Origin: JANNHK01 sp034408875
Lineage (GTDB): Bacteria > Actinomycetota > Acidimicrobiia > IMCC26256 > PALSA-610
Reading direction: 5' to 3'
DNA length: 30,386 nt
NCBI GenBank assembly: GCA_034408875.1
Contig: JAWXCJ010000267.1
Location: forward strand, 1-30,386
How positions within the stretch are numbered: the first letter of the stretch is position 1; every line of letters begins with the position of its first letter. This document shows, one piece after another, positions 1 to 7,745 of this stretch. The notes under the pieces were generated by a model. That model did no database searches and was not told the origin of the DNA. It worked only from the letters and a program-made list of their open reading frames with translations. The translations under genes were made by a program, and so were the position numbers.

Positions 1-881
1 CCTTCGCCGAACAGCGGGTAGCGCTCACCGTGGTTGCATTCGAACCACGACATGTTCTCGATCACGCCGACGACACTCAGATTCACCTTGCGGGCCATGT
101 ACGCGGCTCGTTGCGCGACCTTCTGCGCGGCGGGCTGCGGTGTCGTGACGACAACGACTTCGGCGCGCGGCAGGAACTGCGCCATCGAGAGCGCGATGTC
201 GCCGGTGCCCGGGGGCATGTCGACGATGAGGAAGTCGGGTTCGCCCCAGTGCACGTCGGTGAGGAACTGTTCCAGCGCCTTGTGCAGCATCGGGCCGCGC
301 CACACGACGGGCTGGTCTTCGCGGGCGAAGAAGCCCATCGAGATGAGCGTGACGCCGTTGGCTTCGGGCGGCACGATCACGTCGTCGATGACGGTGGGGG
401 GACGGTCGATGCCGAGCATGCGCGGCATCGAGAAGCCCCACACGTCGGCGTCGACGGCGGCGACGCGGTGCCCGCGCTGCGCGAGCGCGACCGCGAGGTT
501 GGTCGTGACCGACGACTTGCCGACGCCGCCCTTGCCCGATGCGATCGCGAGCACGCGCGTGCGGGCGTCGGTGAACGGGTTCGACCGGGTTGTCTGGCCA
601 CCCTGGAGGTTGTGGCGCAGGCCTTCGCGCTGCTCGTCGGTCATGACGGTGAGCTCGACGTCGACAGCCCCGACCCCGGGCAACGGCGCCACGGCGTCGG
701 TGACGCGGCGGGTGATCTCCTCGCGCATCGGGCACCCGGCGACGGTGAGGGCGACGGTCACGCCCACCCGATCGCCGTCGACCCGAATCCCCTTGATCAT
801 CTCCAACTCGACGATCGAGCGGTGCAGTTCGGGGTCCTCGACGGGGCGCAGGGCCTCGATGATCTCGGCCTCGGTGGGCAT
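1..881 (-). CDS. mrp: Mrp/ApbC family Fe-S carrier P-loop ATPase, 3' end outside window
   Basis: The protein begins MPTEAEIIEALRPVEDPEL, and 293 codons are visible before the window edge, so the C-terminus is missing. Residues 1 to about 80 form a MIP18/DUF59-type domain with a conserved AGCPMR. The ATPase domain follows, with the deviant Walker A SGKGGVGKSS, then VDADVWGFSMPRM and the switch motif DMPPGTGDIALS. Proteins of this family bind an Fe-S cluster and deliver it to apoproteins in the cytosol. The ATG at 881 follows a good GGGAGG site. It is transcribed away from a SufR-like regulator and a cysteine desulfurase, which agrees with a role in Fe-S assembly. The C-terminal CxxC cluster motif lies outside the window, so it cannot be checked. 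Family assignment is firm; the client proteins are unknown. Confidence 0.93.
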   Translation of the reverse strand, partial: MPTEAEIIEALRPVEDPELHRSIVELEMIKGIRVDGDRVGVTVALTVAGCPMREEITRRVTDAVAPLPGVGAVDVELTVMTDEQREGLRHNLQGGQTTRSNPFTDARTRVLAIASGKGGVGKSSVTTNLAVALAQRGHRVAAVDADVWGFSMPRMLGIDRPPTVIDDVIVPPEANGVTLISMGFFAREDQPVVWRGPMLHKALEQFLTDVHWGEPDFLIVDMPPGTGDIALSMAQFLPRAEVVVVTTPQPAAQKVAQRAAYMARKVNLSVVGVIENMSWFECNHGERYPLFGE

Positions 882-915
882 TTCGCCTCCCGTTTCCCCT
901 ACTCGGGGATTTTCA

Positions 916-927
916 CTACGGACGTAG
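916..927. promoter_or_regulatory. Inverted repeat, candidate operator between mrp and the SufR-like gene
   Basis: CTACG and CGTAG form a perfect 5-bp inverted repeat separated by GA. It lies directly before the -10-like box of the plus-strand regulator, and 35 bp upstream of the mrp start on the other strand. Its place fits an operator for the adjacent SufR-like protein controlling itself and perhaps mrp. That is inference: the arms are short and do not match a SufR site I can recall with certainty. Confidence 0.4.
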
Positions 928-928
928 G

Positions 929-934
929 TAGAAT
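929..934 (+). promoter_or_regulatory. -10 box TAGAAT of the SufR-like gene
   Basis: TAGAAT is followed by exactly six bases (935-940) and then position 941, the first codon of the extended regulator reading frame. This is the geometry of a leaderless actinobacterial promoter. No convincing -35 box is visible. Confidence 0.5.
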
Positions 935-940
935 AGGTCC

Positions 941-1648
941 ATCACTGCGCAAGACCTGACTCCGGACGAGTTCACCGCGGCAGTCGCCGCGGTCACCTCC
1001 GCGTTCGGCGACCCGACCCGGCGCGAGATCTACCTCTTCGTGAAGTCGAGCGCCGCGGGGGCCAAGGCCGCCGAAGTGGCCGAGCGCTTCGCGCTGCACC
1101 CCAACGTGGCGCGTCACCACCTCGAAAAGCTGGCCTCGGGCGGCTACGTCGACGTCGAGCTGGTGCGCCACGAGTCGGCCGGGCGGCCGTCGAAGCGTTA
1201 CCGGACGCGCGAGAACGACACCAACCTTGCCTTCCCGCCCCGGCGCGACGACCTGCTCGGCACCATGCTCGCCCGGGCGCTCGAAAAGCTCCCGGCCGAC
1301 GAGGCCCGGACGCTCGCCGAAGAGGTGGGCTACGAGTACGGCCTCGCGGTCGCGGCCCGCATGGAGCCGGGCGAGGGCCACCGCTCCGTCAAAGCCGCGC
1401 TGGCATCGGTCGCCGACGCGTTGACGGCGCACGGGTTCGCCGCCCACGCCGAAGCGCGCGGCACGAGCCTCACGCTTATCGCCGAGCACTGCCCCTTCGG
1501 CGAAACCGCGGCGAAGTATCCGCACGTGTTGTGCGCGGTCGACACCGGCATGATCAAGGGCATGCTCGAAGGCCTCTACGGCGAGACGCATCCCACGATC
1601 GAAGAGAGCCGGCCCGGCGGCGACGCGCACTGCGTCACCCGCGTCTGA
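941..1648 (+). CDS. SufR-like winged-helix regulator with C-terminal cysteines, start unresolved
   Basis: The frame opens after a stop at 929-931 and has no ATG, GTG or TTG until GTG at 1040, but homology-like sequence begins well before that. The segment from 941 reads ITAQDLTPDEF, then a winged helix-turn-helix (about residues 15-80) with FGDPTRREIYLF and HPNVARHHLEKL. A start at 1040 would cut off helix 1 of the DNA-binding domain. From 941 the protein would be 235 residues. Three cysteines lie in the C-terminal half, at about 184 (EHCPFGE), 198 (HVLCAV) and 231 (AHCVT), a layout like the Fe-S sensing half of SufR. The family represses Fe-S assembly genes when clusters are sufficient. It is followed after 3 nt by a cysteine desulfurase and diverges from mrp. 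ATC at 941 as a leaderless start, or a base error in a former ATG, would explain the start. Confidence 0.75.
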   Translation: MTAQDLTPDEFTAAVAAVTSAFGDPTRREIYLFVKSSAAGAKAAEVAERFALHPNVARHHLEKLASGGYVDVELVRHESAGRPSKRYRTRENDTNLAFPPRRDDLLGTMLARALEKLPADEARTLAEEVGYEYGLAVAARMEPGEGHRSVKAALASVADALTAHGFAAHAEARGTSLTLIAEHCPFGETAAKYPHVLCAVDTGMIKGMLEGLYGETHPTIEESRPGGDAHCVTRV

Positions 1649-1651
1649 GCC

Positions 1652-2779
1652 GTGGCCCGCGCGTATCTCGACCACGCGTCGTCGTCGCCGCTGCGGCCCG
1701 AAGCGTTCGAGGCGATGCTGCCGTTCCTCCGCGAGCACCACGCGGACCCGGGCCGGTTACACGCGGAAGGGCGCGTCACCCGCGTTGCGCTCGAAGTCGC
1801 ACGCGAACAGGTGGCCGAGTTCCTCGGCGCCCGGCCGCGCGAAGTTGTCTTCACGTCGTCGGGTACCGAGGCCGTGAACACCGCGGTGTGGGGCGGGCTG
1901 GCCCGAGCCGGTGGGCGGGGCCACGTCGTCACCACGGCCGTCGACCACTCGTGCGTGCGTGACGCGATCGCCCGCGCCGGCGTCGAGGTGACGATCGTCG
2001 CCGTCGACGGCCTCGGCCGGTTCGACCCGGACGAGGTCGCGGCCGCGATCCGCCCCGACACAGTCTTGGTGTCGGTGCAACTGGCGAACCACGAAGTCGG
2101 CACACTCCAACCGGCCGCCGACGCGTGCGCACACGCGCACGAGCGCGAGGTTCTCGTCCACGTCGACGCGTGCGCCGCCGTCGGGCACGTGCCCGTGTCG
2201 TTCGCCGCGCTCGGTGCCGACTTGTGTTCTGTCACCGCGCACAAGTGGGGCGGCCCGAAAGGCGCGGGAGCATTACTCATACGGCGCGGCCTGCGCGTCC
2301 CGCAGTTGATCGTCGGCGGCGCGCAGGAGCGCGCCCGGCGGGGCGGGATCGAAGACGTTCCCGCGTGGGTCGGCTTCGGCGCCGCGGCCGCGGCCGCGGA
2401 ACCGGCGGCCGAGGGCGCCCGCCAACGGATGCTCATCAGTAGGGCTACATCAGTCGTCACGTCGGTGCCGGGCGTCGTGCGGTACGGCGACCCCGACCCG
2501 GAAGGGTCGCTCCCCCACCTGTTGTGTCTCGGAGTCGAAGGCGTCGAAGCCGAACCCGTGCTCCTCGCCCTCGACCAGCACGGCGTGGCGGTGCACTCGG
2601 GGTCCTCGTGCTCGTCGGAAACACTCGAACCGTCACCCGTGCTCGAAGCCATGGGCGTCGACGCCGACCACTCACTCCGCGTCTCCGTAGGGTGGTCGAC
2701 GACCGAAGACGAGGTCGAACGGTTCGTCTCGGCGTTTCCGGGAATCGTCGAACGGCTCAGGGGGTTACGAACGCCATGA
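1652..2779 (+). CDS. Cysteine desulfurase, NifS/IscS-type class V aminotransferase
   Basis: The 375-residue protein has the complete fold of a PLP-dependent cysteine desulfurase, which takes sulfur from L-cysteine for Fe-S clusters or thio-cofactors. Visible motifs are the phosphate-binding SSGTEAVN (69-76), His99 in AVDHS, VHVDAC (169-174), the PLP lysine in SVTAHKWGGPKG (Lys198), GGAQERARRGG (222-232), and the mobile catalytic loop SGSSCSSETLEPS with Cys320. The long loop and LEPSPVL resemble the NifS/IscS group rather than SufS. The GTG start is three bases after the stop of the SufR-like regulator, and its stop overlaps the next gene by ATGA. An alternative is a specialised desulfurase for tRNA or molybdenum cofactor sulfuration, but the regulator and mrp favour Fe-S assembly. 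No scaffold gene (sufU, iscU) is in the window. Confidence 0.9.
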   Translation: MARAYLDHASSSPLRPEAFEAMLPFLREHHADPGRLHAEGRVTRVALEVAREQVAEFLGARPREVVFTSSGTEAVNTAVWGGLARAGGRGHVVTTAVDHSCVRDAIARAGVEVTIVAVDGLGRFDPDEVAAAIRPDTVLVSVQLANHEVGTLQPAADACAHAHEREVLVHVDACAAVGHVPVSFAALGADLCSVTAHKWGGPKGAGALLIRRGLRVPQLIVGGAQERARRGGIEDVPAWVGFGAAAAAAEPAAEGARQRMLISRATSVVTSVPGVVRYGDPDPEGSLPHLLCLGVEGVEAEPVLLALDQHGVAVHSGSSCSSETLEPSPVLEAMGVDADHSLRVSVGWSTTEDEVERFVSAFPGIVERLRGLRTP

Positions 2780-3243
2780 CTGCCGTTCGTCGACTCAACC
2801 ATGCGGTGCTGTACGTGCGTGATGCCCGTCGCTCCGCCACCTTTTACGAAGAGGCGTTCGGGTTCGAGGCGATCACCGAGGTCGGCGCCGGCGCCGCGGT
2901 GTTCCTGCGCGCGGCCGGCGGCGAGAACCACCACGAACTGGGACTGTTCTCGATCGGGCCGGACGCGCCGGGGCCGGAACAGGGTCGCGTCGGGCTGTAC
3001 CACCTCGCGTGGGAAGTCGACACGATCCAGGACCTCGCGGTGATGCGCGAGCGACTCAACGGCATGGGCGCGCTGTCGGGTCAGAGCGACCACGGCGCGA
3101 CGAAGTCGCTGTACGCGCACGACCCGGACGGCAATGAGTTCGAGGTGATGTGGATGGTCCCCCGCGAGCAGTGGGGCGACGACGACCGTGCCGCCGTCGT
3201 CCGGCACCTCGACCTCGACGCCGAGATCGCCCGCTTCGGCTAA
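2776..3243 (+). CDS. VOC (glyoxalase/dioxygenase superfamily) protein
   Basis: The ATG at 2776 overlaps the desulfurase stop (ATGA), giving 155 residues. The protein shows two beta-alpha-beta-beta-beta modules typical of the vicinal oxygen chelate superfamily. LNHAVLYVRD at the N-terminus gives the first metal His. NHHELGLF and LYHLAWEVD follow, and DPDGNEFEVMW at about 122-132 gives the closing Glu. Such proteins bind a divalent metal and act as isomerases, ring-cleaving dioxygenases or resistance proteins. The LYHLAWEV and DPDGNEFE pair is closer to single-domain extradiol-dioxygenase-like members than to glyoxalase I. The substrate cannot be told from sequence. Translational coupling to the cysteine desulfurase is clear, but I know of no functional link between the two. 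Confidence 0.85.
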   Translation: MTAVRRLNHAVLYVRDARRSATFYEEAFGFEAITEVGAGAAVFLRAAGGENHHELGLFSIGPDAPGPEQGRVGLYHLAWEVDTIQDLAVMRERLNGMGALSGQSDHGATKSLYAHDPDGNEFEVMWMVPREQWGDDDRAAVVRHLDLDAEIARFG

Positions 3244-3314
3244 CAGTTGCGGTCATGGCCCTTGCCTTGCCGGGCGAACGGTGCGAGCCTCCGGGCCGAC
3301 GTGGAGGGAGCGAC

Positions 3315-4166
3315 ATGGCAATGAGCCCGGACGACATCCGCGACGCCCAACGGGCTTCGTGGGATCGATTCTCCCCCGGCTGGGGCAAGTGGGACCACAT
3401 GGTGATCTCCATGCTCGGCCCGGTCGGCGAGGTGATGATCGAACAGATCGGCGTGCGCGACGGCATCCGCCATCTCGACGTCGCGGCCGGAACGGGCGAA
3501 CCGGGTCTTACCATCGCCGGGCTCGCACCCAAGGGCAAGATCACGATCACCGACCTCGCGCCCGGAATGCTCGATGTCGCCAAGAAGAGCGCCGCCTCCC
3601 GGGGCATCACAAACGTCGAGTTCCACGAGGCCGACGCCGGCAACCTGCCCTTCGACGACGCGACGTTCGACTCGCTGACGTGTCGCTTCGGCTTCATGTT
3701 CTTCCCGGACACCGCGCAGGCCGCGAAGGAGTTCGCACGGGTGTTGAAGCCGGGCGGTCGTGTCGCCGCGTCGGTATGGGTGGAGCCGGCCGACAACCCG
3801 TGGATCGCGATTCCCATGGGCGCGGTCGCGGCCGAAGTCGACGTGCCCGCGCCCCCGCCCGACGCGCCGGGAATGTTCCGGTGCAACGCTCCCGGCTACC
3901 TCGCGAAACTGTTCGAGGCGGCCGGTCTCGGCGACATCACCGAACACGAAGTGCACGGGACACAGCGCTCCGAGTCACCCGAGCAGTCGTGGCAGATGAT
4001 CACCGAAGTCGCAGCCCCGATCGCCGGCGCGATCGAACGCGCCGACACCGCCGCCCAAGCGCGGATCAAAGCGGCGGTCATCGAGAAGCTCCAGGCGTTC
4101 GCGGGACCGGACGGCGTGAGTGTGCCCCACCACTCCCGGGTTACTGGCGCGACGCGAGCAGGTTGA
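3315..4166 (+). CDS. Class I SAM-dependent methyltransferase, UbiE-like
   Basis: The 283-residue protein starts at ATG 3315 behind GGAGGGAG. Motif I is HLDVAAGTGEPGL (about 55-67), the acidic residue after strand 2 lies in ITDLAPGML, and motifs II-III are FHEADAGNLPF and RFGFMFFPD, followed by the post-motif ARVLKPGGRVAASVW. The N-terminal AQRASWDRFSPGWGKWD is typical of a large actinobacterial family of small-molecule methyltransferases related to UbiE/COQ5. The acceptor is unknown. It is 71 bp downstream of the VOC gene, so it may be part of that operon. Its last 26 bp overlap the 3' end of the convergent aconitase gene. Confidence 0.88.
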   Translation: MAMSPDDIRDAQRASWDRFSPGWGKWDHMVISMLGPVGEVMIEQIGVRDGIRHLDVAAGTGEPGLTIAGLAPKGKITITDLAPGMLDVAKKSAASRGITNVEFHEADAGNLPFDDATFDSLTCRFGFMFFPDTAQAAKEFARVLKPGGRVAASVWVEPADNPWIAIPMGAVAAEVDVPAPPPDAPGMFRCNAPGYLAKLFEAAGLGDITEHEVHGTQRSESPEQSWQMITEVAAPIAGAIERADTAAQARIKAAVIEKLQAFAGPDGVSVPHHSRVTGATRAG

Positions 4167-6398
4167 GTGCCGAGCCGGCGACGAACCATTCGATGTGCTC
4201 GTCGGACATCGTGTGATTGGCCGCGAACTCGTCGGTGCTTCCGTCGGCGTGCGTCAGCACGACGCGTAGGTGGCTCCCGGGCGCGAGTGAGTCGAGGCCG
4301 ATGACGTCGACCGCGTCGTCGGCGCGCACCTTCTCGTAGTCGGCGGGGTCGGCGAACGTGAGCGGCAGGAGTCCCTGCTTCTTCAGGTTCGCCTCGGCGA
4401 TGCGGGCAAAGGACCGGGCCAGGACAGCCCGGCCGTTCATGTAGCGCGGCTCCATGGCCGCGTGTTCGCGCGACGATCCCTCGCCGTAGTTTTCGTCGCC
4501 GATCGCGAGCCACTGGATATCGGCTTCCTTGTACGCCCGAGCAAGGTCGGGGAGTGACTTCGTCGACCCGTCGCGCGCGTCGACGCCTGTCCGGGCTCGC
4601 CGGGCGCGAACGCGTTGACCGCGCCGAGGAACAGGTTCTGCGAAATGTTGGTGAGGTGGCCGCGGTACTTCAACCACGGTCCGGCCGGCGACACATGGTC
4701 GGTGGTGCACTTGCCCTTCGCCTTGAGCAGCACGCGCAGACCGCGCATGTCGTGGCCGTCCCATGCCGGAAACGGTGCGAGCAGTTCGAGCCGGTCCGAC
4801 CCCGGTGCGACCGCGATGTCGACCGACGTCGGGTCGGCGGCGGGGGTTTCGAAGCCGAACTCGCCGCGGTCGAACCCGCGTGACGGCAGGTCGTCGGCGA
4901 CGGGCGGTTCGAACTCGCGGGTGAACCGGTCGTCGAGCTCGCCGAAGATCGCCATCCCGACGACCGTCTCGGGCGACCCGATGAACGCGAGCGTGTCCTT
5001 GTTGCCGTCGTTGCGGGCCGGGAAGTTGCGGTTGAACGACGTGACAATCGTGTTCTTGCCCGCCGGCATGTCGTCGCGCTGCCACTGACCAATGCAGGGG
5101 CCGCACGCGTTGGCGAGCACGGTGGCGCCGATCGCTTCGAGGTCGGCGAGCAGACCGTCGCGTTCGATCGTCGCCCGTACCTGTTCGGAACCGGGCGTGA
5201 TCATGAGCGGCGTCTGCACGCGCAGGCCCTTGGCTTTCGCCTGGCGGGCGATGTGCGCGGCGCGCCCGATGTCTTCGTACGAGGAGTTCGTGCACGAGCC
5301 GACGAGCGCCGACGAGATGCGCAGCGGGTAACCCTCGCGTTCGGCTTCGGCCCGTACCTCGGCGATCGGCCGGTCGAGGTCGGGGGTGTGCGGACCCACC
5401 AAGTGCGGTTCGAGTTCCGAGAGGTTGATCTCGATGACGCGGTCGTAGAACCGTTCGGGGTCGGCGTCGACCTCGGGGTCGTTGCGCAGATGTTCCGCGT
5501 AGCGGTCGGCGAGATCGGCGAGAGCTTCGCGTCCCGTGGCCCTCAGGTACTTCGCGGTCTGGAGGTCGTAGCTGAACACCGAGCACGTCGCGCCGATCTC
5601 GGCGCCCATGTTGCACACGGTGGCCTTGCCCGTCGCCGAGATGGACTCGGCCCCGGGGCCGAAGTACTCGACGATCGCGCCGGTACCGCCCTTCACCGTG
5701 AGAATGCCCGCCACCTTCAGGATCACGTCCTTCGCCGCCGTCCAGCCCGAGAGCGCACCCGTGAGGCGCACGCCGATGAGCTTGGGCACCCGCGTGTTGA
5801 ACGGCCACCCGGCCATCACGTCGACCGCGTCGGCGCCGCCGACACCGATTGCCACCATGCCGAGCCCGCCCGCGTTCGGTGTGTGCGAGTCGGTGCCGAT
5901 CATCATCCCGCCGGGGAACGCGTAGTTCTCGAGCACGACCTGGTGGATGATCCCGCTCCCGGCCTTCCAGAAGCCGATGCCGTAGCGCGAGGAAACGGAG
6001 CGCAGGAACTCGTACACCTCGCTGTTGATGTCGAGCGCGACGCGCATGTCGGCCTCGGCGCCGACGCGTGCCTGGATGAGGTGGTCGCAGTGGACGGTCG
6101 ACGGCACCGCGACCGTCGCCAAGCCGGCGAGCATGAACTGGAGCAACGCCATCTGCGCGGTTGCGTCCTGCATCGCGACCCGGTCCGGCCGGTAGTCGGC
6201 GTAATCGACGCCCCGGTCGAAGCCGACGGTGCGAGGATCATCGGCGTGCGCGACGAGCACCTTCTCCGCGAAGGTCAGGGGTCGCCCCAGACGTGCGCGT
6301 GCGATGCCGACGCGCTCGGCGAGCTTGACGTACGCGGCTTCGACAAGCGCGACGGGCGTGGTGGGGACGACGGACTCAGGCCCAGAACCGTTAAGCAT
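4141..6398 (-). pseudogene. Aconitate hydratase, mitochondrial type, with a frameshift near 4586
   Basis: The TCA-cycle enzyme converts citrate to isocitrate using a [4Fe-4S] cluster. Two overlapping frames together encode about 750 residues, the length of mitochondrial aconitase and clearly shorter than the roughly 900 of the AcnA/IRP1 type. The first frame (6398 to about 4588) carries VPSTVHCDHL (98-107), GTDSHTPNAGG (168-178), and the cluster cysteines in GSCTNSSYED (Cys369) and ANACGPCIGQW (Cys432, Cys435). It ends with the swivel-domain start CTTDHVSPAGPWLKYRGHL. Just after AFAPGEPGQ the homology moves to another frame (VDARDGSTKSLPDLARAYK, then GDENYGEGSSREHAAMEPR, to the stop at 4141). 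One missing base at about 4584-4588 restores the frame. Both sides are well conserved, so a sequencing or assembly error is as likely as true inactivation. ATG 6398 has AGGAG nine bases upstream, inside the 3' end of the GntR gene. Confidence 0.9.
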
Positions 6399-7113
6399 GA
6401 TGTAGGACTCCTGAATTCAGGGAGAACTCGATCTCGAACGTAGTACGAGCCGCGGGATAGCGGTGCTCGGAGTACAGGACGGGCGCGCCGGACGCGTCGT
6501 GCGTCACGCGCCGGACGAAGAGCAGCGGGTCGCCGGGCGCGATGTCGAGCCGGCGTGCGGTCGGTGCGTCGGCGACCTCGGCCGTGATGGTCTGGTGCAC
6601 GGTAGCGAGGTCGACGCCGCGCAGCGGGAGGACATCGTAGAACGGCGCCCGCTCGATGTCGGCGCGCGACAGTTCGGCGCCGAGGTCGGCGCCGACCCAC
6701 ACGGTGACGAGTGCGAACGGTTCGCCGTCGGCCCGGTTGAGCCGCTCGACGCACAACACGTCGGCACCCCAGTCGGCGCCCAGCGCGGCGGCGACCGCCG
6801 GCGTCGCTTCGACGAAGCCGAAGGAGAGAATCTCGCGGCTCGGCGTCGCGCCGGCAGCTTCGACCGCGGCCTCGACCGTCGTCACGCGCCCAAGCGGCTG
6901 ACGCACGGGGTCGACCGCGGCGAACCAACCCGATCCGCGGCGGCTCGTCACCAAGCCTTCGCGCCGGAGGATGTCGAGCGCCCGGCGCACGGTCACGCGG
7001 CTGGTGCCGTAGCCCCGGCCCAGCTCACCCTCGCTGGGTAACGCACCTCCGGGCCCGACGTCACCGGCCGCAATGCGGGCCCGGAGGGCGTCGGCAAGGT
7101 CGAGGTAGCGCAC
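6391..7113 (-). CDS. GntR family (HutC/UTRA) transcriptional regulator
   Basis: With the leaderless GTG at 7113 the protein has 240 residues. Residues 1-66 are a GntR winged helix (YLDLADALRARIAAG, then LPSEGELGRGYGTSRVTVRRAL and REGLVTSRRGSGWF). Residues 80-235 form a UTRA effector domain (FYDVLPLRGVDLATVHQTI, then GDPLLFVRRVTHD and VLYSEHRYPA). The family represses nearby metabolic genes until a small molecule binds the UTRA domain. I reject the longer start at TTG 7149, because that TTG is the -35 box of the promoter. The gene overlaps the aconitase start by 8 nt, so the two are co-transcribed; a citrate- or isocitrate-related effector is a reasonable but unproven guess. Known actinobacterial aconitase regulators such as AcnR are TetR-type, so a GntR here is unusual. 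Confidence 0.9.
   Translation of the reverse strand: MRYLDLADALRARIAAGDVGPGGALPSEGELGRGYGTSRVTVRRALDILRREGLVTSRRGSGWFAAVDPVRQPLGRVTTVEAAVEAAGATPSREILSFGFVEATPAVAAALGADWGADVLCVERLNRADGEPFALVTVWVGADLGAELSRADIERAPFYDVLPLRGVDLATVHQTITAEVADAPTARRLDIAPGDPLLFVRRVTHDASGAPVLYSEHRYPAARTTFEIEFSLNSGVLHHA
6410..6421. promoter_or_regulatory. 12-bp perfect palindrome over the aconitase ribosome binding site
   Basis: CCTGAATTCAGG is a perfect palindrome within the last codons of the GntR gene. On the minus strand its final AGG is part of the AGGAG ribosome binding site of aconitase. In RNA it could form only a 4-bp stem with an AATT loop, so a DNA operator or chance is as likely as a translational switch. 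Confidence 0.25.
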
Positions 7114-7149
7114 GACTTGTATTGTATATGTATACGTTGAGATAGACAA
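7113..7149 (-). promoter_or_regulatory. Leaderless promoter of the GntR-aconitase operon
   Basis: On the minus strand the -35 box TTGTCT (7149-7144) and -10 box TACAAT (7126-7121) are exactly 17 bp apart. Seven bases after the -10 box comes GTG at 7113, which would be the first transcribed base. The boxes are close to consensus and the local AT content is far above the surroundings. This decides the start of the GntR gene. Confidence 0.75.
7124..7135. promoter_or_regulatory. Candidate GntR operator GTATA-CA-TATAC
   Basis: A perfect 5-bp inverted repeat with a CA centre lies in the spacer and over the first bases of the -10 box of the GntR promoter. Alternating GTATA/TATAC half sites are compatible with a GntR-family dimer, and the position would block RNA polymerase. 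Autorepression, carrying aconitase along in the operon, is the natural reading but is inferred. Confidence 0.6.
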
Positions 7150-7152
7150 GCC

Positions 7153-7745
7153 CTAGCCGACCCGGGCGAGGAAGCCGCGGAACACACGGCCGAACTCGTC
7201 CGGCGCTTCGACCCACGGCAGGTGGCCGGCGCCCGCGATCGCCGCGACCTCGGCCCGGGGCAGAGCCCCGCCGAGCGAGTCGACACACGCCCACACGGGG
7301 CGCGGGTGCTCGGAACCGTGGACGATCAACGCCGGGACGTCGACAGCCCTGCAGCGCGCGGCCGTGTCCGCCTCGGCGAGGGTTTTCAGTTCGCCGCCGA
7401 GCGCCGCGTTGGCCTCGTAACTCACGGCGACCGGTTGGTCGAGCGCGGCCGCGAGCTCGCGCGCCCGGTCACGGTCGGCGAAGTCGGGGTGCCACGCGAG
7501 CACGCGGCGTTCGTGTTCCTCGGCCGGCGTTCGTTCGATGTTCTTCAGTGTCAGCAGTCGCTGTTCTTCGTCGGGCGTGCGTCGCCGTGTCGCTTCCGCG
7601 TGATACGCCGGGTTCCAGTCCGAGCCGATGCCGGTCCCGGACATGTAGACGAGCGCGCGTGTTCGCTCGGGATACGCGAGCGCGTAGTGCAGTGCGAGCG
7701 CGGCGCCCCACGAGTGTCCACCCACGACCCACGCATCGTGACCGA
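7153..7745 (-). pseudogene. Alpha/beta hydrolase remnant lacking its N-terminal third
   Basis: From about 7743 the frame encodes 196 residues of an alpha/beta hydrolase, beginning at GHDAWVVGGHSWGAALALHYA. The nucleophile elbow GHSWG is intact. A cap region follows (TPDEEQRLLTLKNIERTP), then the final strand and His in AAIAGAGHLPWVEAPDEF. The first strands and the oxyanion loop (usually HGGPG or similar, about 90-100 residues before the elbow) are absent. The sequence directly upstream belongs to another gene, a sulfite-oxidase-like protein in a different frame, joined at about 7741-7748. No start codon or ribosome site fits the remnant. The elbow and GGHSWG suggest a peptidase- or esterase-like member, but the substrate is unknown. 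This is either a deleted gene or an assembly join. Confidence 0.8.

Noticed and set aside
25..959. Long plus-strand frames and a 236-codon minus frame over the Mrp gene
   Set aside because: They lie in other phases of a gene with clear Walker A and Mrp motifs, and their translations are arginine- or histidine-rich with no family likeness.
6391..7149. Start of the GntR gene at TTG 7149
   Set aside because: That TTG is the first part of a -35 box with a perfect 17-bp spacing to TACAAT, and the family's N-terminus begins at GTG 7113.
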